Assembly: GCA_015654475.1 (NCBI GenBank) | Contig: JAATGV010000003.1 | Location: 1-64,000 of the forward strand | Origin: Actinomycetales bacterium | GTDB taxonomy: Bacteria; Actinomycetota; Actinomycetes; Actinomycetales; Microbacteriaceae | Reading direction: 5' to 3' | Length of the DNA: 64,000 nt | Shown: one piece after another, positions 37,664 through 45,717 of the stretch | Position numbering within the stretch: the stretch's first letter is position 1 | Layout: every line of letters starts with the position of its first letter | Made by a program: the position numbers and the translations under genes | Notes under the pieces: model-generated | The model's input: only the letters and a program-made list of their open reading frames with translations | Told to the model about the DNA's origin: nothing | The model's database searches: none

Positions 37664-38737
37664 TCACCAGCCTCCCCATAGAGAGATGACCGCAGGGACG
37701 ATGCCGGCAAGCAAAAAGGCAGGTAGATCGCATACCGCGAGTGGGGTGAGCTGTCTGCCTTCCAGGGCGACTGCGCGCGCCAACGCAATGGAGTGGCCCG
37801 CACGACGAAGTCGATCGCTCTCAGCAATTAGCAGACTCCCAATCGGTGCACCGACATCTGCCGAGAGAGCCGTCACTTCAGCAACGACGCGAACGCCCAT
37901 GCCGATGTCGATGAGTGTGCTCGCTGACGCACTCTTGCGTGTGGAGTCGGAACTGCTCGCGACTCGTGCCGCCATGCCAAGTGTTTCCTGGGTACCATCG
38001 CCTCGGCTCTTGGCCGCCGTCTCGGCGAGTTTCCCTGAATGTGTCCTGGCGAGCGCCTCACGCGCACATTCGATCGCAACACGGACAGCTACACCCGCTT
38101 CGACGGCAACAGCAACAAGGCGAACGAACAGGGCACCCTCGTCGCTGCCGCGCGTTGCCTGAACGACCATCCGCGCGCGCCAGGCATGCGACCATATCGA
38201 CAACAAACCTGCGAGCCCAATGCACATTGCAGCTATGGGGCTACGCGCAAATGCCGAGAACACATCGAACCCAAGGATGGCAACAAGGCCAAGCCCGGCC
38301 ACGGGAAGCAGCGAGAGCACCCGCCCAGTCAGTTGCGCCGAGGCGATCGATCGCTCGACTTGCCGAAGTTGCTCCACCCGGTCCACCGCAAGCAACGCGC
38401 TCTCAGCGAGAACCCGCCCGACCGGAGCGCCACAAACCTCAGCCACTCTCCACAGCGCCGCGATCTCCGTCCAACCTTGCCGGTCTGCCGCCGACATGCC
38501 GCCACGCGCATATGGGAGTACCTCGCCATGCGTCATCTGCACCGCACCCATGATGCGCTCAGAGATGGCCCTGCTGGCTGGGCCGAGAACAACACGCGAG
38601 ACGATCGGATCTTGCGGATATTTTCGTGACAAGGCCTGCCAGGCTAACTGCGGGCCCACCCCCGCTTCGATCAGAGCGACAAGGCTGAGCGCAATCATGG
38701 CGAAGTCCGCAGGCTTGCCTTTGCGGACAGGAATCAT
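37664..38737 (-). CDS. Type II secretion F-domain protein, apparent TadB-TadC fusion
   Basis: Inner-membrane platform protein of the Tad pilus. From ATG 38737 (MIPVRKGKPADFAMI) it has 357 residues and two T2SSF-like halves: the first covers IALSLVALIEAGVGPQLAWQ to about residue 160, the second LFVRLVAVAVEAGVAVRVAI to the end. Each has the helical repeat with a VAEVCGAPVG / TALSADVGAPIG segment. Mycobacteria use two genes (Rv3657c, Rv3658c). The frame stays open to 38992, but that lead comes from tandem DNA repeats and is probably not translated. Confidence 0.75.
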   Translation of the reverse strand: MIPVRKGKPADFAMIALSLVALIEAGVGPQLAWQALSRKYPQDPIVSRVVLGPASRAISERIMGAVQMTHGEVLPYARGGMSAADRQGWTEIAALWRVAEVCGAPVGRVLAESALLAVDRVEQLRQVERSIASAQLTGRVLSLLPVAGLGLVAILGFDVFSAFARSPIAAMCIGLAGLLSIWSHAWRARMVVQATRGSDEGALFVRLVAVAVEAGVAVRVAIECAREALARTHSGKLAETAAKSRGDGTQETLGMAARVASSSDSTRKSASASTLIDIGMGVRVVAEVTALSADVGAPIGSLLIAESDRLRRAGHSIALARAVALEGRQLTPLAVCDLPAFLLAGIVPAVISLWGGW

Positions 38738-38787
38738 GTGATCGGACCTTGCGTAACCAGACGTCCCACGGTTATGCACCACGCAGC

Positions 38788-38830
38788 TAAGCGGCGCACG
38801 GCTAAGCAGCGCACGGCTAGGCACTGCGCC
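38788..38830. repeat. 15-bp tandem repeat between tadA and the F-domain gene
   Basis: Units TAAGCGGCGCACGGC (38788-38802) and TAAGCAGCGCACGGC (38803-38817) differ at one base and are followed by a decayed third copy. The period is a multiple of three, so the open frame across it is kept. Confidence 0.65.
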
Positions 38831-38974
38831 GCCTGCAACCGACGTGCCCGAAAAGGGGCCATCATCGAGTACCCAGCGACCAGCGCGCACGCCGGGCCGA
38901 TCGAATTCCACCGAGAATCGTGTAAAAACTCCACCAGAGGCTAGAGCGCAAGCCGAGCAGACCTCGCGCCCTGT

Positions 38975-39016
38975 CCACACCCACACCCACACACTCGCAC
39001 TCGCACTCGCACTCGC
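38975..39016. repeat. Hexanucleotide tandem repeats (CCACAC)3(ACTCGC)4
   Basis: Three CCACAC units (38975-38992) run straight into four ACTCGC units (38993-39016), immediately after the tadA stop at 39031. They account for the odd open frame upstream of the F-domain gene. Confidence 0.85.
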
Positions 39017-39030
39017 ATCGAGTTCGCGTC

Positions 39031-40065
39031 CTACGCAACATGCAATCCTGCTGACGAAAGACCGGTGGACTCCACGCCGCTACGCACGTTCGATGTCAAC
39101 TCTGACGAAGAGGTCGAGTTGGCCGGATCTGGAGGTGACAATGCCAATGGTTCGACGACTATTTGGCCACCGTCACAACGGACAACCCCGATCTCCCCGA
39201 TCCGACGCGCACTTCCCCGCCGCTCCACAAAGACAACTAAGTCGAATGCCGCATCCACCTGCATAGCCAGGTCAGTGCCACGCAAATGAGCCTGCTCTGC
39301 GACGGTAGCAATACGGGCCGGGACACTTGCCAGGTCGTTGGCGTGGATAGTAGCCATTCCCCCGGAGTGGCCTGTGTTCAGAGCCGAGAGCAGGTCGCGA
39401 ATCTCCGCGCCACGGCATTCGCCTACGACGATTCGATCTGGACGCATGCGCAGGCAGGCTCGAACAAGAGCCGATAAGCCAATCGCACCACGCCCATCGG
39501 TGTTGGCCTGCCGCGCCTCCAAACTGATGAGGTGTGGGTGGGAGGCAACAATCTCACGAACATCCTCAACGACGATAATTCGCTCGTGCGAATCGACCTC
39601 CGCGAGTAGGGCAGAAAGCAAAGTCGTCTTGCCGCTGCCCGTTGCGCCTGCAATCAAAATGTTGGCTCGCCGTGCCACTGCTCGGCGCACTACGCCAAGG
39701 GCATGGTCGTGAGCGCCACCGCCCTGAAACATTGCGAGGGCTGGCACCTGACGAGAAGCCACCCGAATTGAGATAACCGTACCGAGAGGAGAAACCGGTG
39801 GAACGGCAACATGAACGCGCAATCCCATGCTGAGTCGGACATCGACAAGCGGTGTGGCGAAATCCACGTGCCGCCCACCAGCTGCAACGAGCATTGTCGC
39901 CAGTTCTCTGATCTGAGCCTCGCCGTCAAAATGAATTGGCACGCGGACCAGCCCGGACGCGCAGTCGACCCACACTGTACCGTCGCCGTTGACAAGGATG
40001 TCCGTCACGCCTGGCCATGCGAGCAAGGGCTCAAGCGGCCCCAAAAGGTTAGTGTTCTCGTCCAT
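39031..40065 (-). CDS. tadA: Tad/CpaF-type secretion ATPase TadA
   Basis: Hexameric ATPase powering Tad pilus assembly or secretion. 344 residues. Walker A AGATGSGKTTLLSALL (about residue 139), Asp box IIVVEDVREIVASHPHLI, Walker B RPDRIVVGECRG and the His box HSGGMATIHAND. The N-terminus PLLAWPGVTDILVNGDG is the normal CpaF start region. It is first in the run tadA-F-domain-DUF4244-tadE-tadG. No tadZ/ssd-like gene precedes it, unlike Rv3660c, and no prepilin peptidase is visible in the window. Confidence 0.92.
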   Translation of the reverse strand: MDENTNLLGPLEPLLAWPGVTDILVNGDGTVWVDCASGLVRVPIHFDGEAQIRELATMLVAAGGRHVDFATPLVDVRLSMGLRVHVAVPPVSPLGTVISIRVASRQVPALAMFQGGGAHDHALGVVRRAVARRANILIAGATGSGKTTLLSALLAEVDSHERIIVVEDVREIVASHPHLISLEARQANTDGRGAIGLSALVRACLRMRPDRIVVGECRGAEIRDLLSALNTGHSGGMATIHANDLASVPARIATVAEQAHLRGTDLAMQVDAAFDLVVFVERRGSARRIGEIGVVRCDGGQIVVEPLALSPPDPANSTSSSELTSNVRSGVESTGLSSAGLHVA

Positions 40066-40931
40066 AATGCGAGCATGCCGGGTTCATTCATCGCACACCG
40101 CAGTTCACGAAGGAAAACGGGAAAACTCGACTCAGCCCCTAGCCTGTGAATAACTGCGATTATCTCGAGCCCAATCTGCCCGCATAGCCCTTTCAGCTCT
40201 CGTGATCCCCCACTTTCCCTTCCCACACAGTTAAAAACGATCTGTCACTCGCACCCGTTGTTGTGCGCCCCCACACCCCGAATCTGCACACGCCCCCACT
40301 CGGTTCGTCTCAAAAGCGCCAGTCGGAACGTCATCTTATGCAACGTCCGACAAGCGACTCGCCCGCCGTCAAATGCAGACGCCCCCACTCGAAGCCTCTC
40401 GCGAATCAGGCACACGTCCGTATTGCCCCACATTTCAGGCCTTCACCTCTCGACGTATTGAGAGTTGAAGCTTCGAGTGGGGGCGTCTGCAGGAAGACCA
40501 GGTGCAGGCGCCAACCCGGAAGTCTTTTTGACGAGGTACCGCTTTGGGAGAGAAGAGGGGGTCGAGTGGGGGCGTCTGCAGGAAAGGGAGTGGAAGCGAC
40601 TGCGGGAAAAAAGAGGGGAGAGGAAAGGAAAGGAAGGAAGAAGAAAGTAAGGAAGAATGCGTCCGCGATGAACCACCCTGCAAGCAGGGACACAACCGAT
40701 GCGACCGTAAAGCGCCCAGGCGCGCACACGATGCACCCACACACGATGGACAGGCTGACGAAATAAGTGGGCCCAGCCTCGCCATCGAAACATTTCGTCT
40801 TATAAGCCGACTCTGTCACTGCCACTGGGGATAAATCAGAAGGGTAACCAGATGTCCCCGGCCCCACTCGCGGGCTTCTGTCAGTGTCCCCAGCGACCCC
40901 CATTTTCCGAACCTACAGGCTCAAAAGGGCA
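40066..40931. other. Repeat-rich intergenic region upstream of tadA, no credible gene
   Basis: About 870 bases between tadA and the ridA-side terminator. Several overlapping frames exist on both strands, but none has a recognisable domain or ribosome binding site, and their peptides arise from G/C-rich repeats. The region holds five copies of a GAGTGGGGGCGTCTGCA-like element and a purine-rich tract (about 40541-40655, mostly G and A on the plus strand). Confidence 0.65.
40283..40609. repeat. Interspersed repeat family, core GAGTGGGGGCGTCTGCA (five copies)
   Basis: Copies at 40283-40303 (minus, partial), 40374-40395 (minus), 40470-40495 (plus), 40562-40584 (plus) and 40588-40609 (plus, decayed). 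The second and third are a perfect 22-bp inverted repeat 74 bases apart; the third and fourth share 23 identical bases in direct orientation. No flanking transposase and no target duplication were recognised. Confidence 0.8.
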
Positions 40932-40970
40932 TAAAAAAGGCGGCACGCGCTGGGGGGAACTCGTGCCGCC
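40932..40970 (-). terminator. Rho-independent terminator downstream of ridA
   Basis: On the minus strand GGCGGCACG pairs with CGTGCCGCC around a 14-base loop and is followed by six T residues. It would end transcripts of the DUF4177-ridA unit about 270 bases past the ridA stop; the interval 40971-41241 shows no convincing gene. Confidence 0.88.
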
Positions 40971-41241
40971 AGTGATGAATGATTGGGGGGAATCAAAAAC
41001 ATCACACACGCCTTAACGACGTCAGTCACAATATTACATACGATCTTGTCGATCTGCAACGCGCCGTACGCGAATTCGCAACCGATTTCCTCGCGACCGT
41101 GACGTTCCTGCCTCAATAGGCAAACAGCTTGGGAGTATTAAGGCACAAGCAGCGTTGCCTGTGATAAACCTGTGACAATTTTGAGAAATTCGCGAGTTTG
41201 AAAGGTTCGCGAGAAATCTCCGCGAGAGCTGCCACGGGGCC

Positions 41242-41703
41242 TCATGCGAAGCGCAATACAAGCTCCACTTCCACCGGGGAATCCAGCGGGAGGACGGCGA
41301 CCCCAACCGCGCTCCGGGCATGAGCTCCCGCATCCCCAAAAACCTGACCGAGCAACTCGCTAGCACCATTGATAACCGCAGGCTGGCCCGTGAAATCCGG
41401 TGCTGAGGCGACAAACCCGACCACCTTGACAATGGCTGTCACGCGTTCGAGCGACCCGATCACAGATTGTGCGGCTGCAAGTGCGTTCAGCACGGCGGTA
41501 CGCGCGAGTCCCTGAGCGACATCGCTCGAAACTTCTGCACCGACCTTCCCGGTGTGCGTCAAGGATCCCCCGACAAAGGGCAACTGCCCAGAAGTGAAAA
41601 CCAAATCGCCAGAAACGACAGCGGGAACATACGCGGCGACCGGCGCCGCCACAGCCGGCAGCTCGAATCCAAGCTCGGCAAGCCGATCCGCAACAGTACT
41701 CAT
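41242..41703 (-). CDS. ridA: RidA-family (YjgF) enamine/imine deaminase
   Basis: RidA proteins hydrolyse reactive 2-aminoacrylate-type enamines. 153 residues. Family segments: VVSGDLVFTSGQLPFVGG, the Arg-containing HARSAVGVAVLPLDSPVEVE and a Glu near the C-terminus. Start ATG 41703 has GAGAGG 7 bases upstream and overlaps the DUF4177 stop (ATGA). It is slightly longer than E. coli RidA, as in the actinobacterial Rv3678c group. The deaminase role is inferred from family. Confidence 0.9.
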   Translation of the reverse strand: MSTVADRLAELGFELPAVAAPVAAYVPAVVSGDLVFTSGQLPFVGGSLTHTGKVGAEVSSDVAQGLARTAVLNALAAAQSVIGSLERVTAIVKVVGFVASAPDFTGQPAVINGASELLGQVFGDAGAHARSAVGVAVLPLDSPVEVELVLRFA

Positions 41704-41855
41704 GACACAACCTCTCTCTTGAGATAGGCGACAAGTCCGCCCTCGGGCCCCGGAACTACCGATACGAGTTCCCATCCGTCTTCACCGAAGTTGTTCAGGA
41801 TAGCGGTGGTAGTGTGAACCATCAGGGGTGTTGTCAAGTATTCCCAGGTACGCAT
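41700..41855 (-). CDS. DUF4177 small protein (51 aa)
   Basis: 51-residue protein starting MRTWEYLTTPLMVH and containing the DUF4177 core FGEDGWELVSVVPGPEGGLV, ending AYLKREVVS. It precedes ridA with an ATGA overlap, the same arrangement as the small gene next to Rv3678c in mycobacteria. Function unknown. The start (ATG 41855) lies only 48 bases from the divergent penicillin-binding protein start, so their promoters must overlap each other or the coding ends. Confidence 0.88.
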   Translation of the reverse strand: MRTWEYLTTPLMVHTTTAILNNFGEDGWELVSVVPGPEGGLVAYLKREVVS

Positions 41856-41903
41856 CAGCAAAACTTCCGTCCATTCATTAACACGAACAATACTATTGAG
41901 GCC

Positions 41904-44459
41904 ATGGCGAAGAGTTCAGTTTTGACCAGCAAGGTTAGTCCGTTTGTCGCATTTCTCGGGGGCAGCCTTGCGCTTGGCGTCGTCGCAGCGGGTATTCTCA
42001 CCCCCGGCATTGCGGTCGCGAATGTCGTCGCAAGCGACGGAGTGAACCTCGCCGCGTCCGTCACCGCCGAGTTGCCGTTGATCGACCTCCAAAGCCGTTC
42101 CACAATCGTCGCCAAGGATGGAAAAAACTGGAAGACCATCGCCACCTTCTTCAACAAGAACCGGGTACCGGTATCCAGCGATCAGATCTCCGACAACATG
42201 AAGAACGCGGTCGTTGCCGTAGAGAACCCGAGCTTCTGGACCGACTCCGGGGTTAACGCGCTGGCCATCGCCCGTGCGGCGGTACAGAATGCGGCGGGGA
42301 CAAGCTCCTCGGGTGCATCCACCATCACCATGCAACTGGTGAAGAATCAGATTCAGGAGCAGGCAGAGAACTCCGGCGACGACGAAGCGGCAACCGCAGC
42401 GACCGAACGCACTCTGACCCGCAAACTGAGCAACGCGTGGCTCGCCCTTGGCATGACGAAGGAATACACCAAGGATCAGATCCTCACCCAGTATCTCAAC
42501 ATCAGCTTCATGGGTGGCACGATATACGGAATCGAGGCGGCTGCGCGATACTACTTCAACGTCAGCGCAGCAGACTTGAGCATCCCGCAGGCAGCGCTGC
42601 TTGCCGGCATGCTGCCCAGCCCGAACAACACGTCACCAGATAAGAAAGACAACCTCCCCGCCGCACTCGAGCGGCGCAACTATGTGCTGGACAAGATGCT
42701 TGAGCACGGCTACATCACTGAGGCCGAGCACAAGGATGCGGTGGCAACGCCGATCAAGGTAGACATCACTCCAACCAAACAGGGCTGTGCACTCGCTGGG
42801 TATAACGCCTTCTTCTGCGAGTATGTGGTTGCGACCATCAAGAGCGATTCGACGTTCGGAGCGACCCCGGTAGAACGTGCGGCAACCCTCAACCGCGGTG
42901 GTCTGACCATTTACACGACCCTCGATCTCAAACTGCAGAAGGCCGCGTATCAGGCATCCAAAAATTGGCTCAAGCCTGGCTCCAATCCCTTCGCCACAGC
43001 AACGACAAGCGTCAAGGTTGGCACCGGAGCGATCCTCTCGATGGTGCAAAACAGGCCATACTCAACGGGCTCTTCGAGCTATAGCAAGAAGGCGACAGCC
43101 GTGAACTATGCGGCGGACTATGCCTATGGCGGATCCAACGGTTTCAGAGCCGGGTCTACTTTCAAGTTGTTCACACTCGTGGACTGGCTCACCAAAGGTC
43201 ACAGCCTGAACGAGTACGTGGCGTCACGAGACACCATGACGTTCGACCAAACCGAGTTCACCAATAGTTGTTCCGCCGATGGACTCAACGGCCCAGACTG
43301 GAAGGTTTCGAACTCCATCAGTTGGGGCCAGAGCTCTATGTCGGTAGAGAAAGCAACAGTCCGTTCTGCCAACACAGCGTTCATCTCAATGGTCAAGCAA
43401 CTCGACTTGTGCGATATCCAAGGCCTCGCAGAGTCGATGGGTGTCAGCCGCGCGGATGGCAGCGACCTGAACATGGGGCTCTCGGATGTGATCGGGAACG
43501 GCGAGGTCAACGTGTCTCCCCTCACTATGACGAATGCCTATGCGACGATAGCCAACAACGGCGTGTATTGCACGGTGACGCCGTTCGTCAAGGTGGTCGA
43601 CGCCCGCACAAGCAAAGAGCTGAACGTGAAGGGCACCGAATGTACTCAGGTGATTTCGCCGGAGGTCGCCGCTGCGACGACCGTCGCACTCAAAGCGACA
43701 ATCGCGACAAGCACGGGTGTGACCGCGACTGGAGCAAACCCGAATGATGGAACAGATCTTGCGGGCAAGACTGGAACAACGGACGAGGGCATTCAGAACT
43801 GGCTCATCGGATATTCGACCGAGGTCGCAACCGGCACATGGGTAGGCGATCCTCTCTCCCGGGCAAGCGGGTTCGATTCCAACACCACGAGTAAGGGTGT
43901 CAGCGGCTACAACTTGAAGACCAAGATCTGGCACGACGTCATGACGAAGGTCGATAGCCTTTATGGCGGCTCCGAATTCCCATCGGCTTCTGGGCCCCTG
44001 GTCAAGGGCACAAATGTCACGGTTCCCGATGTGACGGGCCTCTCCGCAACGGCCGCGCAAAAGGCTCTTGAGAATTCGGGCTTCGCCTACTCGATGGGCA
44101 AGACGGCCTCCTCCGCAGTCGCGAAGGGTCTCGTAGCCAAGACCGAGCCGAGCGCAGGTTCCTCAGCAGCCAAGGGTTCGTCGGTAGTGATCCGGTTGAG
44201 CGACGGCTCGCGGATCGCTGTGCCGAAGGTGGTCGGTCAATCTAAGGATGTGGCGATCGCCACGCTTCAGGATGCGGGCTTCACGAGTCTCTTCACCAAG
44301 AGCGTCTCCGTCACGGATCAAGACCAGGATGGCATCGTGATCGCCCAAAGTCTCGCTGCAAAGTCTGAGAAGCCTGCAGGCGCGAAGCTTGTGCTGAGCA
44401 TCGGCAAGTACACCGCACCAGCTTCCGCGAGCCCGTCCGATGATGACGACGACGAATGA
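41904..44459 (+). CDS. Bifunctional class A penicillin-binding protein with PASTA domains
   Basis: Peptidoglycan glycosyltransferase and transpeptidase, PonA2-like. 851 residues. One membrane anchor (about residues 12-35), glycosyltransferase (GT51) region with AVENPSFWTDSGVN and STITMQLVKNQ, transpeptidase motifs SXXK in GSTFK, SXN in RSANTAF and KTG in AGKTGTTDEG, then two PASTA domains (starting VPDVTGLSATAAQKAL and VPKVVGQSKDVAIATL) and an acidic Asp-rich tail. I start at ATG 41904 (MAKSSVLTSK); the frame from 41814 overlaps the DUF4177 gene. Overlaps the metallophosphoesterase gene by ATGA. Confidence 0.94.
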   Translation: MAKSSVLTSKVSPFVAFLGGSLALGVVAAGILTPGIAVANVVASDGVNLAASVTAELPLIDLQSRSTIVAKDGKNWKTIATFFNKNRVPVSSDQISDNMKNAVVAVENPSFWTDSGVNALAIARAAVQNAAGTSSSGASTITMQLVKNQIQEQAENSGDDEAATAATERTLTRKLSNAWLALGMTKEYTKDQILTQYLNISFMGGTIYGIEAAARYYFNVSAADLSIPQAALLAGMLPSPNNTSPDKKDNLPAALERRNYVLDKMLEHGYITEAEHKDAVATPIKVDITPTKQGCALAGYNAFFCEYVVATIKSDSTFGATPVERAATLNRGGLTIYTTLDLKLQKAAYQASKNWLKPGSNPFATATTSVKVGTGAILSMVQNRPYSTGSSSYSKKATAVNYAADYAYGGSNGFRAGSTFKLFTLVDWLTKGHSLNEYVASRDTMTFDQTEFTNSCSADGLNGPDWKVSNSISWGQSSMSVEKATVRSANTAFISMVKQLDLCDIQGLAESMGVSRADGSDLNMGLSDVIGNGEVNVSPLTMTNAYATIANNGVYCTVTPFVKVVDARTSKELNVKGTECTQVISPEVAAATTVALKATIATSTGVTATGANPNDGTDLAGKTGTTDEGIQNWLIGYSTEVATGTWVGDPLSRASGFDSNTTSKGVSGYNLKTKIWHDVMTKVDSLYGGSEFPSASGPLVKGTNVTVPDVTGLSATAAQKALENSGFAYSMGKTASSAVAKGLVAKTEPSAGSSAAKGSSVVIRLSDGSRIAVPKVVGQSKDVAIATLQDAGFTSLFTKSVSVTDQDQDGIVIAQSLAAKSEKPAGAKLVLSIGKYTAPASASPSDDDDDE

Positions 44460-45400
44460 GCCTACTGACCAAAACCGCGCGTGCGGCTGGATGGGGTGCG
44501 GCCGCCAGCGCGGCGGTAGTCGGATACGCGTCGCTCATCGAGCGTAAGCAATACACACTTCGGGAATTCATGCTGCCCGTCTTGCCCGTCGGGGCAACGG
44601 AGGTGCGTGTATTGCATGTCTCGGACATCCACTTGTCGCCAAGGCAGCATGACAAGATCGCCTGGCTGAAGACCCTGACCTTTCTTGAGCCCGACTTGGT
44701 GATCGACACCGGCGACAATGTGGGCAGGGCTGACGCTATTCCGGCTCTCAGCGAGGCTCTCGGGCCGTTGCTGCTACGCACCACCACTGCGGGCGTGTTC
44801 GTGGACGGGTCGAACGATGTTTTCGCACCGATCGCGCGCAATCCGTTGTCCTACATCGTCCCCGGGCGCGCTCATACCCTAATCCCTCAGACACGCGAGC
44901 GCATCGACACCGCCGCCATCCACTCGTTGTTTGCCGATCATGGCTGGCTCGACCTCAACGATCAGGCAGCATCGCTCGGCGTCGCCGGGTCGGAGTTTTT
45001 CTTCGTTGGCACAGGCGACGCGCATATTGATGATGCCGACATGGATGTTTTGCACGGTCGAGCAGCTGAGGTTGCTGCTGCGAGGGATGCGGGCAAAGTC
45101 GTTATCGGGGTCACGCACGCACCGTATCAGCGAGTCTTGGATGCGCTTGTCCAGATTGGTGCCGACGCGATTTTTGCGGGTCATACACACGGAGGCCAGG
45201 TGTGCGTGCCAGGATTCGGCGCGTTGACGACGAACTGCGACTTGCCACTGTCTCAGGCGAAGGGTTTGAGCTCGTGGACGCTCGACGATCGAAGCGTGCC
45301 ACTGCACGTGTCAGCCGGGTTGGGGACGTCGATCTATGCCCCGGTACGGTTCGCCTGCAAGCCAGAAGCCACACTGCTGACGCTGACCGCTCGTCCATAG
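44456..45400 (+). CDS. Membrane-anchored metallophosphoesterase
   Basis: Calcineurin-like phosphoesterase, 314 residues. Metal-binding motifs: VLHVSDIHLSPRQ, VIDTGDNVG, VDGSNDVF (Ser-Asn in place of the usual Gly-Asn-His, as in actinobacterial relatives), GVTHAPY and IFAGHTHGGQVCVPG. The first 25 residues are a hydrophobic lead likely to tether it to the membrane. It overlaps the penicillin-binding protein gene by four bases; the pair is conserved (Rv3682-Rv3683), which hints at a cell-envelope substrate. Confidence 0.92.
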   Translation: MSLLTKTARAAGWGAAASAAVVGYASLIERKQYTLREFMLPVLPVGATEVRVLHVSDIHLSPRQHDKIAWLKTLTFLEPDLVIDTGDNVGRADAIPALSEALGPLLLRTTTAGVFVDGSNDVFAPIARNPLSYIVPGRAHTLIPQTRERIDTAAIHSLFADHGWLDLNDQAASLGVAGSEFFFVGTGDAHIDDADMDVLHGRAAEVAAARDAGKVVIGVTHAPYQRVLDALVQIGADAIFAGHTHGGQVCVPGFGALTTNCDLPLSQAKGLSSWTLDDRSVPLHVSAGLGTSIYAPVRFACKPEATLLTLTARP

Positions 45401-45505
45401 CTACGACCCGACCTCGGATTCGGCAGCCACGGTTCTGCGGGACGGGCGTTCATCGGGTATCCTTGTTTGGTTGCCTGGATCGAGCGGTGCTCGTGACACG
45501 ACACC

Positions 45506-45579
45506 CGGGGTATAGCGCAGCTTGGTAGCGCGCCTCGTTCGGGACGAGGAGGTCGGGAGTTCGAATCTCCCTACCCCGA
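45506..45579 (+). tRNA. tRNA-Pro (anticodon CGG)
   Basis: Acceptor CGGGGTA/TACCCCG, D arm GCGCAGCTTGGTAGCGC, anticodon stem CCTCG around TTCGGGA, T arm GGGAGTTCGAATCTCCC, discriminator A. A strong terminator follows at 45596. Confidence 0.96.
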
Positions 45580-45595
45580 CAAGAGTGGTGGTTTC

Positions 45596-45633
45596 GTGTT
45601 GGGGCCAGAGAGATCTGGTCCCAACACTTTTTT
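45596..45633 (+). terminator. Rho-independent terminator after tRNA-Pro
   Basis: GTGTTGGGG...CCAGA pairs with TCTGGTCCCAACAC (one G-T pair) around AGAG, followed by six T residues, 17 bases after the tRNA. Confidence 0.93.
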
Positions 45634-45717
45634 GTAGTGAAAAAGCACTCGTTACCCGCAACATCCCCTACGCGCACGCAAAATCTCGAAACTGAAAACC
45701 TTCGAGAGATCCTCGAG

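Noticed and set aside
37281-37733. 150-codon minus-strand frame overlapping the DUF4244 gene
   Set aside because: It has an acidic-basic repeat composition but no domain, while the overlapping frame contains a clear Flp-pilin-like core.
40263-40903. Overlapping frames of 95-167 codons on both strands upstream of tadA
   Set aside because: They arise from the GAGTGGGGGCG repeats and the purine tract, have no domains, and overlap each other in several frames.
40913-41116. 67-codon minus-strand frame downstream of ridA
   Set aside because: It runs through the terminator hairpin, has a TTG start without a ribosome site, and no recognisable family.
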